Shown: in pieces, positions 57,633-64,000 of the stretch
Position numbering within the stretch: position 1 is the first letter of the stretch
Layout: every line of letters begins with the position of its first letter
Source of the DNA: CADEDH01 sp047974625
GTDB lineage: Bacteria; Actinomycetota; Acidimicrobiia; Acidimicrobiales; SZUA-35
DNA length: 64,000 nt
Direction of reading: 5' to 3'
NCBI GenBank assembly: GCA_047974625.1
Contig: JBKECK010000068.1
Coordinates: forward strand, 87,544-151,543
Notes under the pieces: model-generated
Seen by the model: only the letters and a program-made list of their open reading frames with translations
Told to the model about the DNA's origin: nothing
The model's database searches: none
Translations under genes and position numbers: made by a program

Positions 57633-59014
57633 CGCTCCGCATCCCCCCGGTCGCCCGGCGACGGTGCCCCGGCGTCGGCCGCCGATCGGGTGGCCTCCAC
57701 CAGCAGCCACCGCATCGCCGGCAGCGTGACCTGCTCGTCGTGGTAGGCGCCGACCCGGTCGCGGGCCCGGCGGGCCATGGCCAGCCGGGTCTGGTCGTCG
57801 GTGAGGAGCCGTTGCAGGGCCACCACCAGGCCGTCGACGCTGCCGGCCGGGGTCAGGGCCCCGGTGACGCCGTCGACCACCAGCTCGGGGATCCCGGCGA
57901 TGGAGCTGGCCACCACGGGGACACCCCGGGCCATCGCCTCCATGATCGCCACCGGCAGTCCCTCGGCGAAGGAGGGGAGACAGAACACGTCGGCGTCGGC
58001 CAACCGCTCGCTGACCTCCGCCGGGGGCAGTTCGCCGAGGAACCCGACCCGGTCACCCAGACCGAGCTCCGACACCCGCTTCTCCAGACCGGCCCGGTCG
58101 GGACCGTCCCCGACGATCCGCAGTTCGAGGTCACGACCGGCCGCGGTCAGGCGGGCCAGGGCGTCGAGCAGGACCTCGACCCCCTTCTCGGGCGACAGCC
58201 GCCCGACCAGCATGATCACCGGCCGGGCCGGCAGGGGCCGTGGGTCGCGGTAGGTGAAGGCGTCGAGGTCGATCCCGCAGCGGACCACATGGATCCGGTC
58301 CCAGTGCTCCACCGCCGAGGTCCGCATCAGTTGGGACCGAGTGAAATCGCTGATCCCGACCACAAAATCGGCCTCGGCCGTCTTGCGGTCGAGGCGGAGC
58401 TCCTCGTCGTCGACGAAATCGTGGAAGCCGTGGACGGTGTAGCTGAACCCCCACTCCGGATCGCCGGTCCGGCGGCCGAGCTCGGCGGCCAGCAGGGCGA
58501 CGGTGGCCGGCACCCGCCCGAACTGGGCGTGGATGTGCCGGGCCCCGACCTGGCGTGCCCGCTCGTGGACGAGGATCGCCTCCACCATCTGCAGGCCCCG
58601 GAAGACGAGGCGGCGGACGTCGGTGCCGGCGAGCCGGACGGCGGTACCCAGGGTGCCCAGCACGGCCCGGGGGTGACGCCGCACCGTGGCCGCCACGGTC
58701 CGCGCCATCCAGAGCCGGGGCTGGGCCTTGACGTACCAGGTGCGCCGGTGTTCGGCCTCGTCGACGGTCGTGGCCACGTCGTGGGACGAGACCGGGTTGA
58801 TCGACACCGGCTCGACATGGATCTCCGGCCCCTCCACCCCGAGGATCTCCCGTTGGAGGAAGGTACCGGCCACCCGCGGGTAGTGGGTCAGCAGATACAC
58901 CACCGGCTTCGTCTCGGGAAGCGGGGGCGTGCCCCGGAGTGGCCCGGGGACCGGGGACGACGCCGGGCCGGGCCGCAGGCCGGAGGATGTCGATGTCGGG
59001 TCGAGGTGCGCCAT
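57629..59014 (-). CDS. Family 4 glycosyltransferase (GT-B)
   Basis: A 461-residue GT4 enzyme with two Rossmann-like domains. N-terminal: VVYLLTHYPRVAGTFLQRE. C-terminal: IMLVGRLSPEKGVEVLLDAL, LRIVGDGPDRAGLEKRV, and the donor-site EGLPVAIMEAMARGVPVVAS with GIPELV. This is the retaining type that adds hexoses to polysaccharide precursors. ATG 59014 is chosen (GTG at 59029 would add five residues). It leads the minus-strand unit and overlaps the flippase start by four bases. Donor unknown. Confidence 0.87.
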   Translation of the reverse strand: MAHLDPTSTSSGLRPGPASSPVPGPLRGTPPLPETKPVVYLLTHYPRVAGTFLQREILGVEGPEIHVEPVSINPVSSHDVATTVDEAEHRRTWYVKAQPRLWMARTVAATVRRHPRAVLGTLGTAVRLAGTDVRRLVFRGLQMVEAILVHERARQVGARHIHAQFGRVPATVALLAAELGRRTGDPEWGFSYTVHGFHDFVDDEELRLDRKTAEADFVVGISDFTRSQLMRTSAVEHWDRIHVVRCGIDLDAFTYRDPRPLPARPVIMLVGRLSPEKGVEVLLDALARLTAAGRDLELRIVGDGPDRAGLEKRVSELGLGDRVGFLGELPPAEVSERLADADVFCLPSFAEGLPVAIMEAMARGVPVVASSIAGIPELVVDGVTGALTPAGSVDGLVVALQRLLTDDQTRLAMARRARDRVGAYHDEQVTLPAMRWLLVEATRSAADAGAPSPGDRGDAER

Positions 59015-59209
59015 AGGTCCGTCCGTCACCCTACCGGTGGGTCGTGGGCCCACCCAGGCGCCAACGGGGCATCCTCGTCGCCCCGGCCTGGGTGGATGCC
59101 CCACCAGGTGGGGAGCCGTCCGGACCGATCGCCGTCACCCCGTTCCGGGTGACCGGTATCCTCATCGACCTGCTGAACCGGCCGAACGATCCGGCCGAGA
59201 AGGGACGTC

Positions 59210-60334
59210 GTGACCGTCGGCTCACCGAACATCACCGCGGCCGTCATCGGATGCGGTGTGATCGCCCACGAACACCTCCGCTGCCTCCGGGCCAACGAGC
59301 GGATCGACCTGGTCGCGGTGTGCGACACCTCACCGGTGACGGCCCGGTTCGCCGCCGAACGCTACGGCGGAACGGCCTTCACCGACCACCGCCAGATGCT
59401 CGAACGGGTCCGGCCCGGCACCGTCCACGTGCTGACGCCGCCCCACACCCACCCGGCCCTCGTCCGCGACGCCCTCGATCACGGCGCCGACGTGGTCTGC
59501 GAGAAACCGATGGCGCTCGATCTCGACGAGACCACCGCCCTCCTCGACCGCGCCGACCGCCTGGGCCGGCGCCTGGTGGAGTCACAGAACCTCCGCTGGA
59601 ACGACCCGGTGACAGCCATCCGGGACCTGGTCCGGGCCGGGGAACTGGGCACCGTGGTGGGCGTGGAGGTGGCCGTCCATCTCGACATCGCCGGCGGGGG
59701 CAAGTTCGCCGACCCCAACCTGCCCAGCGCCACCCTCGGCCTGCCGGGCGGCGGCATCGGCGACTTCCTCCCCCACCTGGCCTACCTGGCCCTCGACCAG
59801 GTCGACTTCCACGAGCCGGGCCCGGCGTGGTCGCACTGGTGGAACCGCAGTGGGAACCCCGTCGTCGGCTTCGACCAGCTCGAGGCGGGGGTGGAACTGG
59901 GCGACGCCGTCGGCCTGCTCCGCTTCGACGCCCGGGTGGAACCCCCCGGTCTCGGCCTGACCGTCCGGGGCACCCGGGCCACCGCTGACACCGACCTCTA
60001 CCGGGCGTACCTCCGGGTCACCAGCTCGCGGGGGACCTCGGCGCTGGGCCCGATCGTGGATCACATGGTCAACGGGGCCCGGCTGGTGGCGGCCGGCCCG
60101 AAGCTGCTGAGGGACAAGGTGATGCAGCACACCCCGTATCACGGCATCGACCGGATGATCGACGCCGTCTACCAGGCCCGGATCGACGACGCCCCCAGTC
60201 CGATCACGCGGGAGCAGATCCTGCGGACCAACCGCCTGGTGGCGGCGGTCACGGCCGGCCTCCCCGACCCCAACTCCAACGAACAGCCGGGCCCGGACCC
60301 GGACGGCCCCCCGACCCGGGAGCGGAACGTATGA
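59210..60334 (+). CDS. Gfo/Idh/MocA family NAD(P) oxidoreductase
   Basis: A 374-residue sugar dehydrogenase-like protein. The Rossmann motif GCGVIAHEHLRCLR, the DTSPVTARFAAERYGG, then HVLTPPHTHPALVRDALDHGADVVCEKPMALD, which contains the conserved EKP, define the family. The C-terminal domain (from about residue 130) forms the open sheet. It probably oxidises a sugar or UDP-sugar (for example to a keto or uronic form) in the glycan pathway. AAGGGA precedes GTG 59210. The stop overlaps the epimerase gene's ATG (ATGA). The substrate is not evident. Confidence 0.88.
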   Translation: MTVGSPNITAAVIGCGVIAHEHLRCLRANERIDLVAVCDTSPVTARFAAERYGGTAFTDHRQMLERVRPGTVHVLTPPHTHPALVRDALDHGADVVCEKPMALDLDETTALLDRADRLGRRLVESQNLRWNDPVTAIRDLVRAGELGTVVGVEVAVHLDIAGGGKFADPNLPSATLGLPGGGIGDFLPHLAYLALDQVDFHEPGPAWSHWWNRSGNPVVGFDQLEAGVELGDAVGLLRFDARVEPPGLGLTVRGTRATADTDLYRAYLRVTSSRGTSALGPIVDHMVNGARLVAAGPKLLRDKVMQHTPYHGIDRMIDAVYQARIDDAPSPITREQILRTNRLVAAVTAGLPDPNSNEQPGPDPDGPPTRERNV

Positions 60335-61344
60335 GACTCTTCGTGACCGGGGCCGGGGGATTCATCGGCCGGGCCGTCGTACGGGAGGCGCTGGCCGACG
60401 GCCACGAGGTGGTGGCCCTGGTGCGGCGGCCGGGCGACGCGGCCCGGTTCGAGCCCGCCCCGGCGGCCAACGGTTCGACCCCGGCCCCACCCAGCCACCG
60501 GCGCCGCCTCCGGGTGGTGGCCGGCGACGTCCGGCACCCCGCCCCCTGGCGGCAGGATCTCGCCGGGTGCGACGCCGTCATCCACCTGGCCGCCTCCTTC
60601 GCCGACCTCGCCGACCAGTTCGCCGTGACCGTGGTGGGCACTGAACGGCTCCTCGACGCCATGGACGCCAGCGGCGTCCACCGGCTCACCCTCGTCAGCA
60701 CCTTCTCCGTGTACGACTACGCCGACCTGGACTCCCGCTCCACCCTGGACGAGACGTCACCGGTGGCCGCCGACCCGGCGCGGTACGACGACTACACCGT
60801 GACCAAGATCGAGCAGGAACGCCTGGCCCGGGAATGGGCGGCCACCACCGACGGCGCCGAGCTCACCGTCCTGCGACCGGGCGCCGTGTACGGACCCGGC
60901 CGCTGGTGGGACGGTGGGCGGATCCTCTCCGTCGGCCCCGTAGCGGTGTCGGCTGGGCCCCGGGTCCGGATGAAACTCATCCACGTGGACGACTGCGCCC
61001 GGGCCATGGTGGCGGCCGCCGTCGTGCCGGACGCCGTCGGGGAGACCCTCAACATCGTGGGTGACGACCCCCCGACCCAGCGACGGTTCGAACGGGCCCT
61101 CCGTGACGGCGGCATCGTCGACGGCCGCAGCCTGCCGATCCCCTACGCCGCCGTGAAGGCGTTCTCCGTCGCCGTCGACGCCGTCGATCGGCACCTCCTG
61201 GGCAGTCGCGCCCGCGTCCCCTGGTTCGGGTCACCGGCCCGGGTTGACGCCATGCTCCGCCCCCTCCGCTACTCCAACGATCGGGCCAAGCGCGTCCTCG
61301 GTTGGGCACCCCAGGTCACCCTGGCGCAAGCTGTCGCCCCCTGA
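60331..61344 (+). CDS. NAD-dependent epimerase/dehydratase (extended SDR)
   Basis: A 337-residue extended SDR enzyme. The nucleotide motif is VTGAGGFIGRAVV (TGxxGxxG). The active site is a serine/threonine (LVSTFSVYDY) and a YxxxK-like YDDYTVTK, then the NAD/substrate segment VLRPGAVYGPGRWW. Likely it reduces or epimerises a nucleotide-sugar. It is co-translated with the Gfo/Idh/MocA enzyme (ATGA), so the two may act consecutively on a sugar nucleotide in the glycan cluster. The last 60 residues resemble those of dihydroflavonol-reductase-like members, so a non-sugar substrate is possible. Confidence 0.86.
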   Translation: MRLFVTGAGGFIGRAVVREALADGHEVVALVRRPGDAARFEPAPAANGSTPAPPSHRRRLRVVAGDVRHPAPWRQDLAGCDAVIHLAASFADLADQFAVTVVGTERLLDAMDASGVHRLTLVSTFSVYDYADLDSRSTLDETSPVAADPARYDDYTVTKIEQERLAREWAATTDGAELTVLRPGAVYGPGRWWDGGRILSVGPVAVSAGPRVRMKLIHVDDCARAMVAAAVVPDAVGETLNIVGDDPPTQRRFERALRDGGIVDGRSLPIPYAAVKAFSVAVDAVDRHLLGSRARVPWFGSPARVDAMLRPLRYSNDRAKRVLGWAPQVTLAQAVAP

Positions 61345-61514
61345 CGGCTAGCGTTGGTACCGATCGCAGCCCGTGCCGCCCCCAGAACGGCGGATGGTGG
61401 AGGCCACGGCCGGCGTCACAGCTGAGGACCACCCCCGGGCCCACCCCGTCCCGACCCCGCCCATGATCGGACGCCGACGCCGTCGTACCGCCCTGAGCCG
61501 TCACGGCCCGGCCG

Positions 61515-61553
61515 ACACGACCAACACGACCCAGTCCACACGACCAACACGAC
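61515..61553 (+). repeat. Two 16-bp direct repeats upstream of the ABC exporter
   Basis: ACACGACCAACACGAC occurs at 61515 and 61538, 23 bases apart, about 40-75 bases before ATG 61590. The place and length suggest operator half-sites, or simple slippage. Confidence 0.4.
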
Positions 61554-61589
61554 GACCATCCGGGCGAACCCGTTACCCGAGGAGCCGAC

Positions 61590-62378
61590 ATGACCACCGT
61601 CCCGCCCAGTCCCGACGCCGGGGTCACCGCCCCACCACCGCCAGCCGCCTCCGGCACCGCCGTCGCCCATTCCATCGGCGCCACCAAGGTCTATGGCTCG
61701 GGGGACACCGAGGTCCACGCCCTCCGGGACGTGTCGGTCAGCTTCGAGCCGGGCCGGTTCACCTCGATCATGGGCCCCTCGGGCTCCGGCAAATCGACCC
61801 TGATGCAGTGCATGGCCGGCCTCGACCGCCTCACCGCCGGTGAGGCGTTCATCCAGAACGTCCCCCTCTCCGGCCTCAGCGACAAGGACCTGACCCTGGT
61901 CCGTCGGGAGAAGATCGGGTTCGTGTTCCAGGCCTTCAACCTGATCCCCACCCTCGACGCCCTGGAGAACATCACCCTGCCCGTCGACCTGGCCGGTGAT
62001 CAGGTCGACCAGGACTGGCTCGACCAGGTGGTCAAGGCGACCGGCCTGGCCGAGCGCCTCACCCACCGGCCCAACGAACTGTCCGGCGGCCAGCAGCAGC
62101 GGGTTGCGGTGGCCCGGGCCCTGGTGAGCCGCCCGGCGATCATCTTCGCCGACGAACCCACCGGCAACCTCGATTCGAAGACCTCGGCCGAGATCCTCGA
62201 CTTCATGCGCCGGGCCGTCGACGACCTCGGGCAGACCATCGTGATGGTCACCCACGATCCGTTCTCCGCCTCCCATTCCGACCAGGTCCTGTTCCTGAGC
62301 GACGGCCGCATCGTCGACGAGATGTTCGACCCGACCCCCGACGGGGTGTTCAACCACATCAAGTCCCTGGGGGGCTGA
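61590..62378 (+). CDS. ABC exporter ATPase (MacB/LolD-type)
   Basis: A 262-residue ATPase. After a low-complexity N-terminus (proline/alanine-rich, residues 1-24), it shows Walker A GPSGSGKST, the Q-loop VFQAFNLIP typical of LolD/MacB, signature LSGGQQQRVAVARAL, Walker B IIFADEPTGNLDS, and H-loop VTHDPFSAS. GAGGAG precedes ATG 61590. It is two bases from the permease gene and surely forms a complex with it. Substrates of this family include lipoproteins, peptides and antibiotics. Confidence 0.92.
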   Translation: MTTVPPSPDAGVTAPPPPAASGTAVAHSIGATKVYGSGDTEVHALRDVSVSFEPGRFTSIMGPSGSGKSTLMQCMAGLDRLTAGEAFIQNVPLSGLSDKDLTLVRREKIGFVFQAFNLIPTLDALENITLPVDLAGDQVDQDWLDQVVKATGLAERLTHRPNELSGGQQQRVAVARALVSRPAIIFADEPTGNLDSKTSAEILDFMRRAVDDLGQTIVMVTHDPFSASHSDQVLFLSDGRIVDEMFDPTPDGVFNHIKSLGG

Positions 62379-62380
62379 CC

Positions 62381-64000
62381 ATGACCATGCTCAAGCTCGC
62401 CCTCCGAGGCGTGCGGGCCAGTCTCGGCCGGCTCGCACTCACCGCCGCGGCCATCACCCTCGGGGTGGCGTTCGTGACCGGATCGTTCGTCCTGGCCGAC
62501 AGCGTCACCCAGGTCTTCAACACCCTGTTCACCGACGTCGTCTCGGGGACGGACGCCACCATCGCCGCGGAGGAACCCGAGTTCGGGTCCGACGTCCGAA
62601 CCCTCCCCGATTCCCTGACCGACGAGGTGGCCGCCCTGCCCGAGGTGGGCCTGGCCATCCCGTCGGTCGGCTACGACGAGACCGGGGCCTCGAACGCGTT
62701 CGCCCTGCGGGGCCCCGACGGCAACCGGATCGTGCCCAACGGGCCACCGGTCATCACCTTCTCCTGGGTCGAGGGCGAGGCCGGTGGCTTGGAGATCATC
62801 GATGGGGCGATCCCGACCGGTCCCGACGAGGTCGCCATCGATTCGGAAAGCGCCAAGATCGCCGGCGTCGGCGTCGGCGACGAGGTCACGGTGTCCACGC
62901 CCGACGGCGACCGGGACTTCACGGTGGCCACCATCGCCGAGCTCCCGGTCTCGGCCGGTACCTACATGATCCTGTTCGACTTCCCCACCGCCCAGGCGCT
63001 GTACCACAAGGAGGGCCTGGTCGACACCATCGCCCTGACCCGGGCGTCCGGGGTGGAGACCGCCGACATGATCGCCGCGGTCGAAGCCGTCGTTCCCGAC
63101 CACACCGAGGTCCTCAACGAGCAGCAGACCGTCGAGCGGTCGACCGCCCAGTTCGAGCAGATCATCAGCATCTTCCGCAACGGCCTGCTGGTCTTCGCCG
63201 GGATCGCCCTGTTCGTCAGCCTGTTCATCATCAACAACACCTTCGCCATCCTGATGAACCAGCGGCTCCGCCAGATCGGCATGCTGCGGGCCGTGGGCGC
63301 CACCCGGGCCCAGATCCGCCGCTCCGCCATGCTGGAGGCGCTCGTGGTCGGCACGGTCAGCGCCGTGCTCGGCCTCGCCGTCGGTATCGGCCTCGCCCTG
63401 CTGCTGCTGGCCCTGCTGGGCTCGACGGGCCTGTTCGAGTCGGTGTCGCTGGTCATCAAGGCGCGGAGCGTCATCGTGGCCATCGTGGTCGGGGTCGGGG
63501 CCACCCTGGTGGCCGCCCTGATGCCGGTGCTGGCCGCGGGACGGATCACCCCCATGGCGGCCATGACCAACGTGGGCCCGTCGGCCCGCTCCCGGACCCG
63601 ACGGATCACCGTCGGCGCCCTGGTCCTGGCGGCCGGGCTGGCCCTGCTGGCCGCCGGCCTGTTCCTCTCGGGGCAGGGCACCAGTGCGGTGCTCACCGAG
63701 CTCGGCTTCGGCGCCCCCCTCACCTTCGTCGGCGTGGCCATGCTCAGCGGCCTGTTCGCCGGCCCGGTGGTCAACCTGATCGGTCGGCCCATGGTGCTCG
63801 GGCTGGGCCTGCTCGGGATGGGCCTGGCCCTCATCGCCTTCATGGCCCTCGACGACAGCCCGTCGGGTCTCGGCGTGCTCAGTTTCGCCCTCAAGGCCGT
63901 GGTCTCGGTGGTCGCCGTCGTCACCGGGGGGTTCATCGTGACCAAGACGATGTCGGGCGGGCGGACCAGCGGACCCGGGAGCTCGGCCGCCGGGCTCGAA
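62381..64000 (+). CDS. FtsX-like ABC permease, 3' end outside window
   Basis: The frame is open from ATG 62381 to the window edge (540 codons), so the C-terminus is not seen. It starts with a first helix (LALTAAAITLGVAFVTGSFV), then a MacB-type extracytoplasmic domain, and then FtsX helices (FRNGLLVFAGIALFVSLFIINN, MLRAVGATRAQIRRSAMLEALVVG). Only two bases separate it from the ATPase stop. More helices follow at about residues 400-520, suggesting the 4+4 type with a second MacB domain further on. Substrate unknown. Confidence 0.9.
   Translation, partial: MTMLKLALRGVRASLGRLALTAAAITLGVAFVTGSFVLADSVTQVFNTLFTDVVSGTDATIAAEEPEFGSDVRTLPDSLTDEVAALPEVGLAIPSVGYDETGASNAFALRGPDGNRIVPNGPPVITFSWVEGEAGGLEIIDGAIPTGPDEVAIDSESAKIAGVGVGDEVTVSTPDGDRDFTVATIAELPVSAGTYMILFDFPTAQALYHKEGLVDTIALTRASGVETADMIAAVEAVVPDHTEVLNEQQTVERSTAQFEQIISIFRNGLLVFAGIALFVSLFIINNTFAILMNQRLRQIGMLRAVGATRAQIRRSAMLEALVVGTVSAVLGLAVGIGLALLLLALLGSTGLFESVSLVIKARSVIVAIVVGVGATLVAALMPVLAAGRITPMAAMTNVGPSARSRTRRITVGALVLAAGLALLAAGLFLSGQGTSAVLTELGFGAPLTFVGVAMLSGLFAGPVVNLIGRPMVLGLGLLGMGLALIAFMALDDSPSGLGVLSFALKAVVSVVAVVTGGFIVTKTMSGGRTSGPGSSAAGLE

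Noticed and set aside
1..64000. CRISPR arrays, insertion sequences, tRNA and rRNA genes
   Set aside because: No repeated spacer array, transposase, inverted-repeat-bounded element or tRNA/rRNA signature was seen on either strand.

Overview
The window is very GC-rich chromosomal DNA with densely packed genes, many 4-base start/stop overlaps, GTG starts and leaderless-type promoters. It encodes a partial conservon (sensor kinase, Roadblock and DUF742 proteins), two LLM-class (possibly F420-linked) monooxygenases, group III truncated haemoglobin and YwiC-like proteins. Together these point to an actinobacterium; Acidimicrobiia is my inference, not something the sequence proves. I see no rRNA, tRNA, CRISPR array, insertion sequence or phage gene.

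Region 1 (1-8.9 kb): a band-7/SPFH membrane pair; a formylglycine-generating enzyme (FGE) followed by a relic of a second FGE; a four-gene thiamine-precursor transport operon (thiamine-binding protein, permease, lipoprotein receptor, ATPase) under a TPP riboswitch; a YwiC-like membrane protein divergent from a truncated haemoglobin; an alcohol dehydrogenase; and a thioredoxin-like lipoprotein whose first redox Cys codon is TGA, best read as selenocysteine because a hairpin follows the TGA.

Region 2 (9-21 kb): an AraC-type regulator, an exported SurE-like phosphatase, a molybdopterin oxidoreductase with a rhodanese lipoprotein, an amidohydrolase coupled to a COG0523 metal chaperone, a CDGSH Fe-S protein, an LLM monooxygenase with a SnoaL-like partner, a Mug-type DNA glycosylase and an acyl-CoA dehydrogenase. 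Region 3 (21-35 kb): a GH65 disaccharide phosphorylase with beta-phosphoglucomutase, a helicase, the conservon lacking its GTPase, a rhodanese, an enoyl-CoA hydratase, a PhyH dioxygenase, a BioF2-type acetyltransferase, a second LLM enzyme and a BrkB-like membrane protein.

Region 4 (34.5-48.8 kb): a cell-wall operon (CnaB-like protein, class A PBP, and a protease-fold protein that has lost catalytic residues and carries a frameshift), a ferredoxin, an S9 peptidase, RsgA, a LysM lipoprotein, a 1-Cys peroxiredoxin, a large zinc-ribbon/adenylate cyclase/AAA/TPR regulator and a relic of an Fpg/Nei glycosylase. Region 5 (48.9-61.3 kb): a polysaccharide or glycan cluster with five glycosyltransferases, a hexapeptide acetyltransferase, a flippase, a membrane-anchored GH74-like protein, a Gfo/Idh/MocA dehydrogenase and an NAD-dependent epimerase. 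The window ends in a MacB/LolCDE-type ABC exporter whose permease runs off the edge.
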